Shown here: in pieces, positions 9,103 through 18,207 of the stretch
Layout of the letters: each line of letters opens with the position of its first letter
Position numbering within the stretch: the stretch's first letter is position 1
Source of the DNA: Nocardia tenerifensis NBRC 101015
GTDB taxonomy: Bacteria; Actinomycetota; Actinomycetes; Mycobacteriales; Mycobacteriaceae
DNA length: 64,000 bases
Direction: 5' to 3'
NCBI RefSeq assembly: GCF_000308715.1
Contig: NZ_BAGH01000177.1
Coordinates: 25,945 to 89,944 of the forward strand
Made by a program: the position numbers and the translations under genes
The notes under the pieces: generated by a model
Databases searched by the model: none
What the model was told of the DNA's origin: nothing
The model's input: only the letters and a program-made list of their open reading frames with translations

Positions 9103-10727
9103 CCACCCGTCTGCTGACCTCGCTGTTGCCGCACTGGCGACGACTGCTGCCCGCCGCGGCGACCGCGGTCGCCGCGGAACTGGCCGCGGTCGCACTGATG
9201 GCCACCGCCGCCTGGCTCATCGCGCGGGCCGCCGAGCAGCCGCCGATATCCGCTGTGACGGTGGCCATTGTGGCGGTGCGGGCGCTCGCGCTGGGGCGCG
9301 GCGTGCTCCGCTACGTCGACCGGCTGCTCGGCCACGATGGTGCGCTGGCGGCAGTGACCGACCTTCGGGCGACGTTGTACCGGGCGCTGGAACCGCTTGC
9401 ACCGAACGGTATTTCAGCGTTCCGCAGTGGTGACCTGCTCACCCGGCTGGTCGACGATGTGGACGCGGTGCAGGACCTGCTGCTGCGCTGCCTGGTGCCG
9501 GCGACCGTAGCGGCCGGGGTGACGATCGCGGCGGCGGGTACCGCGGCGGTTTTGTCGCCGACGGCAGGGACAGTGCTGGTGACCGGGTTGCTCATCGCCG
9601 GCGTGGCCGTACCCGGGGCGGTGTTCGCGTCGACGGGACGCTCACCCGCCGAGAAGGATGTCCGGGGTGCGCTGGCCGCGCGGACCGCCGATCTGCTCGA
9701 CGGTGCCGCGGATCTGGCCGCGTACAACGCGATCGGCTCGGCACTGGCCGCGGCGCGGGAACTCGATGCCGAGCTCGCGCGGCGAGAGCGGGCGAAGGCG
9801 TGGACGGCGGGACTGGCCGGCTCGGCGGTGTTGCTGATCCAGGGCGGAACCACGATCGCCGTCGCCGCCCTGGCCCAGCGGGCCGGGCTGTCGTCGATCA
9901 CCGTGACCGTGCTGGTCGTGCTCGCATTGACCGCATTCGAAGCGATCACGCCGCTGCCTGCCGCCGCGCACCGATATGCCGAGGTACGCATGTCCGCCCG
10001 TCGGCTTTCGGCGATCCTGAATGCCGCGCCGGCCGTGGTGGAGCCGTCTCGCACCGTCGTGGCGTCCGACCACACCGTCCGGATCCGGGGTCTGCGAGTA
10101 CCCGGCCGTCTCGACGGCCCTGTCGACCTCCTCCTCGAGCCCGGGCGGCGGGTCGCGCTCGTCGGACCGAGCGGGTCTGGGAAGTCCACGGTGCTGGCGG
10201 TGCTGATGCGGTTCGTCGAGTATCAGGGCAGCGTCACCATCGGCGGGCGCGAGCTGAGATCGCTGCCCGGCGACGAGGTGCGCCGCCTCATCACCGGAGT
10301 GACCCAGGACGCGCATATCTTCCACACGAGTATCCGGGAGAACCTCGCCTTCGCCAAACCCGATGCGCCCCACGAGGAATTGCGTGCGGCAGCGCGACAG
10401 GCGCGACTGCTGGACTGGATCGAGTCACTGCCGAACGGGTGGGACACTCCCGTCGGCGCGGGCGGCGCGGCCATGTCGGGCGGTCAGCGGCAACGCCTGG
10501 TGCTGGCGCGCGCCCTGCTCGCCGATCCACCGGTGCTGGTACTGGACGAGCCAACGGAGGGCCTCGACCCGGACACCGCCGAGGAACTTCTAGCCGACGT
10601 CCTGGCCGTTACTCGACACCGCACCACGTTGCTGGTAACCCACAATGCGATGGCACAGGCCGCCGTAGACGAGATCCATTCGACGGCGGGGACAAAGTCT
10701 ATTTCCGTCATAACTCCGCTTCTATAA
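9099..10727 (+). CDS. cydC: ABC exporter CydC, required for cytochrome bd assembly
   Basis: The second half-transporter of the CydDC pair has 542 residues, with membrane helices in the first 300 residues and an ATPase domain after that. Walker A GPSGSGKSTV is near residue 356, the signature is MSGGQRQRLVLARALL, and Walker B is VLVLDEPTEGLD near residue 479. The GTG start overlaps the cydD stop by four bases, which implies translational coupling. It ends the operon; no clear hairpin terminator was seen in the 80 bases that follow. Confidence 0.94.
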   Translation: MTTRLLTSLLPHWRRLLPAAATAVAAELAAVALMATAAWLIARAAEQPPISAVTVAIVAVRALALGRGVLRYVDRLLGHDGALAAVTDLRATLYRALEPLAPNGISAFRSGDLLTRLVDDVDAVQDLLLRCLVPATVAAGVTIAAAGTAAVLSPTAGTVLVTGLLIAGVAVPGAVFASTGRSPAEKDVRGALAARTADLLDGAADLAAYNAIGSALAAARELDAELARRERAKAWTAGLAGSAVLLIQGGTTIAVAALAQRAGLSSITVTVLVVLALTAFEAITPLPAAAHRYAEVRMSARRLSAILNAAPAVVEPSRTVVASDHTVRIRGLRVPGRLDGPVDLLLEPGRRVALVGPSGSGKSTVLAVLMRFVEYQGSVTIGGRELRSLPGDEVRRLITGVTQDAHIFHTSIRENLAFAKPDAPHEELRAAARQARLLDWIESLPNGWDTPVGAGGAAMSGGQRQRLVLARALLADPPVLVLDEPTEGLDPDTAEELLADVLAVTRHRTTLLVTHNAMAQAAVDEIHSTAGTKSISVITPLL

Positions 10728-10809
10728 CTCCATAGCAATATCGGTCTTAGATTCGATACTTCGTGCGGCATAGCTTGAAGGGGTGAGAAATCAATACTCC
10801 GCGAATCCG

Positions 10810-11295
10810 ATGAGAACAATCATGATGGCCGCTACCGGTGCGCTGCTGGTCGGCAGCGGGCTCAGCGCCTGCGGTGAGGATGCCGGCGCGGCGAGCATGC
10901 CGGATGATCGAATCGAGATTCTGGAACTCGCGGTCGAGAACGACCAGTTCGGGGCTCCAGACCTTGCTCCAGCAGGCGCGAGCGTCGGCGATGTGTCCGC
11001 CTACACAGGCTGGCTGACGAAGGACGGCCGTCGGGTCGGACAGGGTGGGGGGTCATGCCAGAACGTCCGTGTCGACGGTGCCGAGATCACCAAGCAATGT
11101 GTGATCACGGTGCGGCTCGAGCAGGGATCCCTGACAATGCAGGCCCTCGGGCAATTGGATGAGAGTCCGCTCGACATGGCCATCACCGGCGGCACCAGCG
11201 ATTACCGCGGGGCACAGGGCATCGTTCGATACTGGGATATCGCGAAACCGACCGAGCGCCTACGAGCCGAGATCACGCATCCGACGCGGGATTGA
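10810..11295 (+). CDS. Lipoprotein with allene-oxide-cyclase-like barrel
   Basis: The product begins with a signal peptide ending in the lipobox LSAC, so it should be an exported lipoprotein. The mature part resembles the AOC-barrel/dirigent-like fold common in actinobacteria: a GDVSAYTGWL strand, a QGGGSCQNV loop, repeated beta segments such as KQCVITVRLEQGSLTMQAL, and the late glycine motif ITGGTSDYRGAQG. The enzymatic role of bacterial members is unknown. ATG 10810 puts the lipobox cysteine at residue 21, a normal signal length; GTG 10783 in the same frame would add nine residues. No good ribosome site decides between them. It stands alone between cydC and a long non-coding gap. Confidence 0.65.
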   Translation: MRTIMMAATGALLVGSGLSACGEDAGAASMPDDRIEILELAVENDQFGAPDLAPAGASVGDVSAYTGWLTKDGRRVGQGGGSCQNVRVDGAEITKQCVITVRLEQGSLTMQALGQLDESPLDMAITGGTSDYRGAQGIVRYWDIAKPTERLRAEITHPTRD

Positions 11296-11684
11296 CCTCG
11301 CTGCCGGGTCGATTGTCGTGGGATCGCGAAAATTGCTTTGATACCAGGTGTTTTCACGGCGGCGGAATTGTTTTCGCACGGCGGGGGAGAATGCCCCCTC
11401 GGGACATTTATGTGGCGTTCGTTATGAGGACTACCGAGCCGTCGAGGACCCGGCGGGCGCGGTGCGTCGCAGCGTAAGCGACCCCGGCTGCCGCGAGCCG
11501 GGATGCCGGGCTATAGTCGCTGGGTCGCGAAAAGCGATGTTCGGCGCGAGTTTTCCGCTGGCATCGTTCGTACATCGATACAGATGGTTCTGATCGTTGA
11601 GCGTCTCCGTGCCAGGCCGGGCATCCCGCCCGCTCCAGGCACCGACCGTCGCCGACGCGTGTCGGCGCAACAGAGGAGCGCAGC
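11296..11684. other. Non-coding gap upstream of the TetX-like gene
   Basis: No open frame here has convincing protein character on either strand. A short G-rich/C-rich hairpin (GGGGGA with CCCCCT) lies near 11384-11400. The last part should hold the promoter of the monooxygenase gene at 11685; a GAGGAG ribosome site lies just before that start. Confidence 0.5.
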
Positions 11685-12803
11685 ATGCAGAAGACCATCG
11701 CTATTGTCGGAGCCGGACTGGGCGGGTTGACGCTCGCGCGGGTGCTTCAGGTGCACGGGGTCGCCGCGACGATCTATGAGGGTGAGGCTTCGGCGGACAA
11801 CCGTGAGCAGGGCGGTCTGCTCGACATCGAGGAAACGACCGGGCAGGTCGCGCTGCGGGCAGCCGGTCTGTTCGACGAGTTCCGCACTCTGGTCCGTCCG
11901 GGTGAGGATGCCAAGCGGGTGGTCGACCAGCACGGCACCGTGCTGTTCGACAGGCCCGCGGACCCCGGTTCGGCTCGTCCTGAGGTGGACCGTGGCGAAC
12001 TCAGGCGTCTGTTCATCGACTCGCTGGCGCCGGGGACGATCAGGTGGGGTCACAAGCTCGACTCAGTCCGCCGCCGGGAGGGCGGCTACGACCTCACCTT
12101 CGCGAAAGGTTCCGCCGCGCGCGCCGACATCGTCATCGGCGCGGACGGTGCGTGGTCGAAGGTGCGCCTGCTGCTCACCCCCGCCGAGCCGCTCTACAGC
12201 GGAACCTGCTTCATCGAGATCGCCCTCACCTCATCCGGCCACAGGTGTCGGGCGAGCGTGGCCGCGATCGGCAGTGGCACGCTGATGGCGGTCGCGCCGG
12301 GCAAAGGCATCATCGCCCATCGCTACGCCGACGGGCACGTGCGCGGATACGTGGCCCTGAACAAGCCCGAGGAGTGGGTGAGATCGATCGACTTCGGCGA
12401 CCCGTCCGCCAGTCTGCGTCGAGTCGCCGACGAGTTCGATGGCTGGTCGCCGCTGCTCACCGACTTCGTGACGGAAAGCGATGCGCAACCGTGGCTGCGA
12501 CCCATCTATGCCCTTCCGGTCGGGCTCGAGTGGGACCGGGTGCCCGGCGCGACGCTCGTCGGCGACGCAGCGCATCTGATGTCGCCCTTCGCCGGCGAGG
12601 GCGCGAACCTGGCCATGTACGACGGCGCGGACCTGGCGAGCAACCTGGTCGAGCAACCCGACATCGAGGCCGCGCTCACCGTCTACGAACAGCGGCTATT
12701 CCTGCGGGGCAGCGACGCCGCCGGCCGCTCGGCGCAAAACCTGAAGGACTTCTTCGGCCCGGAAGCACCGCACAGCGTAGTCACTCTCTTCGATCACTCC
12801 TGA
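11685..12803 (+). CDS. FAD-dependent monooxygenase, TetX-like
   Basis: The 372-residue protein belongs to the class A flavin monooxygenases and looks closest to the TetX/tetracycline-destructase-like branch. The FAD motif IVGAGLGGLTLARVL is at residues 7-21, GGLLDIEETTGQVALRAAG is the stretch characteristic of that branch, the DG motif is VIGADGAWSKVR near residue 150, and the GD motif is LVGDAAHLMSPFAGEGANLA near residue 290. Such enzymes hydroxylate aromatic or polyketide substrates; whether this one inactivates a drug cannot be said. A GAGGAG ribosome site precedes ATG 11685. It has no neighbour on the same strand within 150 bases, so it is probably transcribed alone. Confidence 0.88.
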   Translation: MQKTIAIVGAGLGGLTLARVLQVHGVAATIYEGEASADNREQGGLLDIEETTGQVALRAAGLFDEFRTLVRPGEDAKRVVDQHGTVLFDRPADPGSARPEVDRGELRRLFIDSLAPGTIRWGHKLDSVRRREGGYDLTFAKGSAARADIVIGADGAWSKVRLLLTPAEPLYSGTCFIEIALTSSGHRCRASVAAIGSGTLMAVAPGKGIIAHRYADGHVRGYVALNKPEEWVRSIDFGDPSASLRRVADEFDGWSPLLTDFVTESDAQPWLRPIYALPVGLEWDRVPGATLVGDAAHLMSPFAGEGANLAMYDGADLASNLVEQPDIEAALTVYEQRLFLRGSDAAGRSAQNLKDFFGPEAPHSVVTLFDHS

Positions 12804-12956
12804 TGGCGCAAACTCGGCGAGTAAGTCGAATCGCCTGGCAGCTACCGTCCGCCCATTCGCGGCGTTCGTGCGGCGTGTCCGGTGGAAAGCGGGCGATGCC
12901 TTAAGGTCGGGACCGCGCGTCCACTGGCGGGCGCTGCGCGAGGAGAAGGAGCCGAT

Positions 12957-13463
12957 GTGGCGCAGCGAGGGCTGCCTGTCGTGGTGGTGATGGGGGTGTC
13001 AGGGTCCGGGAAGTCGACGGTGGGCCGGGCGCTGGCCGCGGAGTTGGGCGTGGAGTACGCGGAGGGCGACGAGTTTCATCCCGAGGCCAATATCGCGAAG
13101 ATGGCGGCGGGGATTCCCCTGGATGACGCGGATCGCGCACCCTGGCTCGATCTCGTGGCGGCCTGGATGGGGGAGCGGACCGATGGCGGTGTCGTCACGT
13201 GTTCGGCGCTCAAGCGCGTCTACCGTGATCGGCTCCGGGCCGCCGCGCCCGACGCGTTCTTCCTGCACCTGGCCGCCCCGCGCGACGAACTCGCACACCG
13301 AATGGCCGACCGCACTGGGCATTTCATGCCATCGAGCCTGCTCGACTCGCAATTGGCCGCGCTCGAACCCCTCGCGGAGGACGAGCGCGGCCAGACCGTC
13401 GACGCGACTCGCGACCCGGCGGACCTGGCCCGCGAAACGGCCGCGGAACTGCGCGAACTATGA
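12957..13463 (+). CDS. gntK: Gluconokinase
   Basis: This 168-residue P-loop kinase phosphorylates gluconate to 6-phosphogluconate, the entry to the pentose phosphate pathway. Walker A GVSGSGKST is at residues 13-21, followed by the family's EGDEFHPEANIAKMAAGIPL and DDADRAPWL stretches, and CSALKRVYRDRLR. Length is typical. GTG 12957 follows AGGAGAAGGAG and is where homology begins; the longer frame from 12882 is not needed. No gluconate transporter or regulator is adjacent. It converges with the PfpI gene and their ends overlap by six bases. Confidence 0.9.
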   Translation: MAQRGLPVVVVMGVSGSGKSTVGRALAAELGVEYAEGDEFHPEANIAKMAAGIPLDDADRAPWLDLVAAWMGERTDGGVVTCSALKRVYRDRLRAAAPDAFFLHLAAPRDELAHRMADRTGHFMPSSLLDSQLAALEPLAEDERGQTVDATRDPADLARETAAELREL

Positions 13464-14021
13464 CTTCGAGGTGAGTTCCTGGGTGATCGCGCCGCAGAAA
13501 TCGTCGAGGTCATCCGGGTTGCGGGAGGTGATCAGGGTCCAACCGTTCTCGGCCGAGCGCACGACCGGCTCGTCGACCCACCGCCCGCCCGCGTTGTTCA
13601 GGTCGGTGCGCAGCGAGAAGTATGAGGTCAGCGTCTTGTCGGGGGTCAGCTCGGCCTCGGCGAGCAGCCACGGCCCGTGGCAGATCGCCGCGATCGGCTT
13701 GCCCGCGGCGGCGAACTCCTTGGCCAGCTCGACGGCGCGGTCCTCCGCGCGCAGCTTGTCGGCGTTGACCGTGCCGCCCGGCACGACGAGCACGTCGTAG
13801 TCGTCGACCGAGACGTCCTCGAACGCCGAGTCCGGCTGCACCGCGACGTCCTTCTCGGTGTCGTGCTCGAAGGTCTGCACCTGCTCGTTCTTGGGTGCGG
13901 CATGCACCACGGTGGCGCCCTTCTCCTTCAGATTCTTCTGCGGTACCAGCAGCTCATCGCGCTCGACGCCGGTGTTCGACGTGATGATCAGTACGCGCGT
14001 CCCGTTCAGCTCTTCTGTCAT
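13458..14021 (-). CDS. PfpI/DJ-1 family class I amidotransferase-like protein
   Basis: This 187-residue protein has the PfpI fold. The nucleophile elbow AAICHGPWLLAEA places the catalytic cysteine at residue 114 with His115 next to it, and VLVVPGGTVNADKL supplies the conserved glycine loop. Family members act as stress proteins, glyoxalase/deglycase-like enzymes or proteases; the exact activity is not settled. It converges with gntK (six-base overlap) and shares no operon. ATG 14021 is at the natural homology start. Confidence 0.9.
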   Translation of the reverse strand: MTEELNGTRVLIITSNTGVERDELLVPQKNLKEKGATVVHAAPKNEQVQTFEHDTEKDVAVQPDSAFEDVSVDDYDVLVVPGGTVNADKLRAEDRAVELAKEFAAAGKPIAAICHGPWLLAEAELTPDKTLTSYFSLRTDLNNAGGRWVDEPVVRSAENGWTLITSRNPDDLDDFCGAITQELTSKS

Positions 14022-14088
14022 GCCGACTACTCCCTTCCATCATTCGTCCCAGGAGTAGGCGTGCCGCGAAACCGCGAAGCTAAACCTG

Positions 14089-14976
14089 CTAGAGCGCACC
14101 GAGTCGGGTGAGCACCTCGAAGGCGACGTCCGCGCTGCGCCACAGCGCGTCGATCTCGGCCGTCGTCGCGGGCGCGAGCGCGGGGTCGGCCAATGCGAGG
14201 CCGTTGCCGAAGATCACCACATTGGCCCCCACGTCGGCCAGACGCAGCAGCTGCGGCGTGGCCACGCCCTGGCCGAAGACCAGGTCCAGCCCCTCGCCGA
14301 CGAAGTAGAAGCGCCACAGCGGGCCGAGGTCACCGTGGTAGACGTCCTTGGTGGCCTCGATGATGAGCGAACCGTGCTGCGCGATCGCGTCGACGATCTT
14401 GAAATAGTCGGCGGCGTTCGACGGCGTGCTACCGATGGCCGCCACCGCGTAGGACAGGTCGACCGTCAGGTGGGCGTTGTACCCCGCCATCGCGATGCGG
14501 GCGGGGGAGAGGTCGCAGTGGCGGGTGAGCTCGAAGTAGTTGGCCCACTGCGGATCCGTTGGCGCGCCGGTGAATTCGGCGTGCACGTTGCGCAGGAACC
14601 GCGACAGCAGTTCGAGGCTGATGCGGTGTGCGAACTCCGGATCGGCGAACGCGGCGGGGTCGCGCTGCAGCGGCATCACAGCGGCCTGCTCGACGGCGTC
14701 GAGCCCGAGCGCGAAGACGCCGCGCAGGTCCCGATGCTCGACCAGGATCCGGGTGAGCTGCCGATGCCGCTCGACGGCTTGCTCCAGTCGCTGCGCGGAT
14801 GATCCGGCGAGGGCGGTGGTGTCCGAGAGCGCGACGAGGGAGGCCACCTCGGTATCCGATAACGGTGTGCCACAAGCGGAGTCGGCGGCCGCCGGGCCCG
14901 CGCCGAACAGCGTGGCGTAGCCGAGAACCAGCGCCGAGACGACGGCGACACGAATGATATTGCTCAGGGTGCGCAT
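14089..14976 (-). CDS. Secreted DUF5995-family protein
   Basis: The 295-residue product starts with a clear Sec signal (membrane segment RVAVVSALVLGYATLF followed by AGPAAADSACG), so it is exported. The mature part is helical, with segments such as LLSRFLRNVHAEFTG, NYFELTRHCDLSPARIAMAG and LGPLWRFYFVGEGLDLVFG, and fits the uncharacterised DUF5995 family of actinobacteria. The start overlaps the end of the M50B gene by 13 bases, so the two should be translated together as the distal genes of an operon with fadD. No catalytic motif is recognised. Confidence 0.75.
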   Translation of the reverse strand: MRTLSNIIRVAVVSALVLGYATLFGAGPAAADSACGTPLSDTEVASLVALSDTTALAGSSAQRLEQAVERHRQLTRILVEHRDLRGVFALGLDAVEQAAVMPLQRDPAAFADPEFAHRISLELLSRFLRNVHAEFTGAPTDPQWANYFELTRHCDLSPARIAMAGYNAHLTVDLSYAVAAIGSTPSNAADYFKIVDAIAQHGSLIIEATKDVYHGDLGPLWRFYFVGEGLDLVFGQGVATPQLLRLADVGANVVIFGNGLALADPALAPATTAEIDALWRSADVAFEVLTRLGAL

Positions 14977-15755
14977 GTTCCTCCGGACAGGGTGGCCAGG
15001 CAGACTCCGGAGATATCGGAGATCAGCAAACCCGCGCCGACGACCAGCGAGGCGACCGCGATCGCCCCGAACAGCCCGACCCACAGCAGGCCGGGCAGGT
15101 GGGTGAGCCGGGCGAGCTGGTCGGCGTCGGACGCGACGTCCTCCTGATAGCGGCTGCGCAGCTGACGCGAGCGGCCGCGCTGCAACTCGATCACCGGCCG
15201 CGCCCCGGCCAGCAGCAGGAACCACGCGCCGAGATAGGCGAAGCCGGCCTGGAGCGTGTCGGTGCCGAACCAGGACACCGCGAAAACCGTGGCGCCGAGC
15301 GCGAATACGGTCAGCATGCCGTAGACGTTGCGCGTCATGATCAGCACCGCGGCCAGCAGCGCGATGGCGACCCAGAGCATGAGCGTGATCCGGCTCGCGC
15401 CGAGCAGCGCGGCGAAACCCAGTCCCAGCAGCGGCGGTCCGGGATATCCGGCCATCGTCGTGAGAATCATGCCGAGGCCGTAGGGTTTTCCGCTCGACAC
15501 GGTGAGACCCGAAGTGTCCGAGTGCAATCGGATACTGTTCAGCCTGCGCCCGGTGAGCAGGGCGACCAGCGCGTGCCCGCCCTCGTGCGCGATGGTGACG
15601 ATATTGCGGGTGTAGCGCCAGAGGGGCGTGTATCCGACCAGCACGAGCGCGACCACGCCCGCGCCGGCCACCAACCACCACGGCGGCTGGGTCTGGGTTG
15701 TCGTCAGGCGGTCGGCGATGGAGGCGCCACGCTCGACCCATTCGGCTCTGTCCAC
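14964..15755 (-). CDS. M50B-type membrane metalloprotease
   Basis: This 263-residue integral membrane protein carries HEGGH at residues 57-61 inside TIAHEGGHALVALLTG, the zinc motif of M50B site-2-protease-like proteins. About seven membrane segments follow. The C-terminal part ends with a membrane pair and a short tail GGTCAP. The family cleaves membrane-bound substrates or works on cell-surface proteins; no substrate can be named here. It lies 9 bases downstream of the acyl-CoA ligase gene and overlaps the next gene, encoding a secreted DUF5995 protein, so membrane or envelope maintenance is a reasonable but unproven context. Confidence 0.85.
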   Translation of the reverse strand: MDRAEWVERGASIADRLTTTQTQPPWWLVAGAGVVALVLVGYTPLWRYTRNIVTIAHEGGHALVALLTGRRLNSIRLHSDTSGLTVSSGKPYGLGMILTTMAGYPGPPLLGLGFAALLGASRITLMLWVAIALLAAVLIMTRNVYGMLTVFALGATVFAVSWFGTDTLQAGFAYLGAWFLLLAGARPVIELQRGRSRQLRSRYQEDVASDADQLARLTHLPGLLWVGLFGAIAVASLVVGAGLLISDISGVCLATLSGGTCAP

Positions 15756-15764
15756 CGCCGCACC

Positions 15765-17321
15765 TTATCCGGCGTCGGACATCCGCGCGCGCAGCCGGCG
15801 TTTGTGGATCTTGCCTGCCTCGTCGCGGGGCAGTTCGGCCACGATCCGCAGCACCCTCGGCACCTTGTGCGCGGCGAGCTGCGCGGCGAGGCCCGCGCGG
15901 ACACCGTCCTCGGTGAGTTTCGCGCCCGGCCGCGGAAGAATGTGGGCGGCAACGGCTTCGCCGAGATCGCCGGGGTGCGCGACGCCGAACACCGCGACGT
16001 CCTCGACGCCGCCCAGCGCCATGATCGCGTTCTCGATCTCGGCGGGGTAGACGTGCACGCCGCCGGAGACGATGACCTCGCTGGTCCGGCCGGTCAGATA
16101 GAGGTAGCCCTCCTCGTCGAGGTAGCCGCGATCGCCCGTGGCGAGGAAACCCGGTATGGCACAGTCGGGTTCGCCGGTGTCGTGCAGATAGCGGCACTTC
16201 GGCCAGTAGTCGGCACCGCGCACCAGCACCTGACCGGTCTGCCCCGCGGGCAGCGGGTCGCCCGCGTCGTCGGCGATGAGCACGGCCGCGCCGTCCGTCG
16301 GGCGGCCGACGCTGCCGGGGTGCGCGAGCCACTCCTCGGCGCGGATCCAGGTGATGGTGCCCGCCTCGGCGCAGCCGTAATACTCGATCAGCGCGTCGCC
16401 GAACCAGTCGATGGCGGCCCGCTTCACGGCGGGCGGGCACGGCGCGGAGGAGTGGATGAGGTGGGTGAGGCTGGAGACGTCGTAGCGAGCGCGCACGTCC
16501 TCGGGCAGCGAGAGCAGCCGCGACAGCATGGTGGGCACCACCTTGGCCTGGTTGATCGCGCGCTCGTCGACGATGCGCAGGAATTGTTCGGCGTCCCAGC
16601 GCGGCATGATCGTGAGGTGAGTGCCGACTCGCAGTGCGAGCGTGGCGATTCCGTTCGGGCTCGCGTGATAGAGCGGGCCGGGAATCACCGCCTGCCCGCG
16701 CGGGGTGAGCCCGAGCCGCCTGGCCGCGCCGCCCGCGACCGACAGCCACTGGTGCGGCGTCATCTTCTCGCGCAGAACGGCTTTGGGGCGGCCGGTGGTG
16801 CCGGAGGTGTAGATCAACCCGGTCGAGTCGTCGCGCGAGGCCTCGATGCGGCCGAGCGGCGCCGGGTGGGCCTCGATCCACTGTTCCAGGGTCGCGTGCC
16901 TGCCGGTCGGCTCGGCCAGCGTCGCGTCCAGGCCGGTCTCGGCGAGCAGCTCGGCGGGCATGGTGATCTCGAGGATGGTCGTATCCTCGTGCGGCACAGC
17001 CTGTTCGACGGTCTCGATGAACTCGGTGTGCGCGATGACCAGGCGCGCGCCGCTGTCGGCGAGCACGTGCGCCACCTCGGACGCCCGCCAATGGGTGGCG
17101 ATCGGCACCGAGTTCGCACCGCAGACGGCGACGGCGAGGGACACCTCGAGGAACTCGATGTCGTTGCGGATCATCATCGCTACGCGATCGCCCGGCCGCA
17201 CGCCCGCCTCGGCGAGCGCGGCGGCGAGGCGCCCCGCCCGCTGATGCGCCTCGGCCTGCGCGCGCACGCGACCCGCGCAGGTAATGGTTGGTGGTGACAT
17301 GCTGCCCGAAGCGTCGCCCAT
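15765..17321 (-). CDS. FadD-type fatty acyl-CoA/acyl-AMP ligase
   Basis: The 518-residue adenylate-forming enzyme activates a carboxylic acid with ATP, usually to an acyl-CoA. The AMP-binding P-loop is TSGTTGRPKAV, the A5-type motif is YYGCAEAGT, the hinge core is GDRGYLDEEGYLYLTGRTSE, and EVIVSGGVHVYPAEIENAI followed by the C-terminal lysine region DEAGKIHKRRLR completes the set. The N-terminus lacks an obvious CoA-ligase leader, and a second in-frame ATG lies at 17300. It leads a leftward operon with the M50B and DUF5995 genes. Substrate chain length cannot be told. Confidence 0.9.
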   Translation of the reverse strand: MGDASGSMSPPTITCAGRVRAQAEAHQRAGRLAAALAEAGVRPGDRVAMMIRNDIEFLEVSLAVAVCGANSVPIATHWRASEVAHVLADSGARLVIAHTEFIETVEQAVPHEDTTILEITMPAELLAETGLDATLAEPTGRHATLEQWIEAHPAPLGRIEASRDDSTGLIYTSGTTGRPKAVLREKMTPHQWLSVAGGAARRLGLTPRGQAVIPGPLYHASPNGIATLALRVGTHLTIMPRWDAEQFLRIVDERAINQAKVVPTMLSRLLSLPEDVRARYDVSSLTHLIHSSAPCPPAVKRAAIDWFGDALIEYYGCAEAGTITWIRAEEWLAHPGSVGRPTDGAAVLIADDAGDPLPAGQTGQVLVRGADYWPKCRYLHDTGEPDCAIPGFLATGDRGYLDEEGYLYLTGRTSEVIVSGGVHVYPAEIENAIMALGGVEDVAVFGVAHPGDLGEAVAAHILPRPGAKLTEDGVRAGLAAQLAAHKVPRVLRIVAELPRDEAGKIHKRRLRARMSDAG

Positions 17322-17367
17322 GTTTCGCAGTCTGCCACTTCCTCAGCTACCTTGTAGCGCAAGCGGG

Positions 17368-17995
17368 TTACGAGGTTTTCGTGGGGATTCCGGTCATGTC
17401 GCCGATGACGCTGCGGGCGCGGTAGGCGAGGGTGCCGTTGGGTTTCAACAGCATCGCGGAGCGGTTCCGTGGGGGTGACGGGAGCGCGAGGTGTGTGGTC
17501 GAACCGTTGTCGTTGCGGCCGTCCGCGTCCTCGGTGAGCCGGGCCGTGCGGGTGAGTTCGTCCCCCGCGGCAGCCGTCAGGGTCTCCGCCCGGCCACATG
17601 TCAGGCCGACCAGTTTGCCCGTGTTGGACGAACTTCCGAGCTCCTCGCCCACCGAGCCCGCGCAGCGTCAGCACGATGTCGTAACCCGCCAGCTTGTCCT
17701 GGGCAACCCCTTTCCACTCGCCGACGAACGCCTTCGGCAGTGCGGCTGCGGGACCGCCGGCCCCGCCTGAACCGGTGAACTGCTGAGTGATGATGAAGGC
17801 GGCGACCGCTATCACGAGGCACAGCACGAGCGCGCCGGCGACGAGTGCGATACGCCGACGCGAGGAACACCTGGCGGCGACGCGAGGAACGGTTGGGCGG
17901 CGATGCGATCTGCATTGTTGCGAACCATCTTGCGGCCCACGGGTATCCGGCTGACCCACCGAGTAAGCGAGCCGGGCACGCCCTCCCCCCCACAA
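17368..17995 (-). pseudogene. Frameshifted membrane protein with kinase-type sensor domain
   Basis: The first frame gives a cytoplasmic arginine-rich part, one membrane segment (IALVAGALVLCLVIAVAAFI), a linker and the start of an extracellular domain, AFVGEWKGVAQDKLAGYDIV then LTLRG. It then breaks. A second frame resumes with GEELGSSSNTGKLVGLTCG and TLTAAAGDELTRTARLTEDA and stops at 17368. Together the two halves look like the extracytoplasmic domain found at the end of actinobacterial serine/threonine kinases and related anchored proteins. The break is near 17655-17665. No kinase domain remains upstream. A 14-base direct repeat (GCGACGCGAGGAAC) near 17858 and 17877 lies in the 5' part. Decay is inferred; a single base error would restore one frame. 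Confidence 0.6.
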
Positions 17996-18032
17996 TCCCG
18001 GTGTGACCTCGCGCGCCCCAGCTCCCGGCAGG

Positions 18033-18109
18033 CTCGACGTCGACGAGCAGAGTCATATGGTTGCCCAGGAAGATCAGTTAGCGACCTTATGACTCTGCTC
18101 GGCGTCGAG
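18033..18109. repeat. Long inverted repeat between pseudogene and symporter
   Basis: The left arm occupies 18033-18056 and the right arm 18089-18109, with a 32-base spacer. The arms share CTCGACG and the perfect 13-mer CGAGCAGAGTCAT; the left arm has three extra bases. Each arm creates an ATG followed by the same codons for Met-Thr-Leu-Leu reading outward, one on each strand, as if two copies of a gene start had been placed back to back. It could be a terminator-like cruciform or a rearrangement scar. Confidence 0.65.
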
Positions 18110-18207
18110 GAGCGGGTTGGTGCACTGCCTGCCGACGCATCGTGGGATGTTGGCTCCCCTCGAGTGTCGAACTGCGAAGGGCACCTGCCGCGATAGACGG
18201 TGTCGGG

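Noticed and set aside
7449..10727. Single 1092-codon frame that would fuse cydD and cydC
   Set aside because: The first half is out of frame with the real cydD; the two genes are separate and overlap by four bases.
11408..11698. Small minus-strand frame in the gap before the TetX-like gene
   Set aside because: No family character, poor start and overlap with the following start codon.
11685..12803. Calling the flavin monooxygenase a tetracycline-resistance gene
   Set aside because: Only the family branch is supported; many relatives in actinobacteria have other or unknown substrates.
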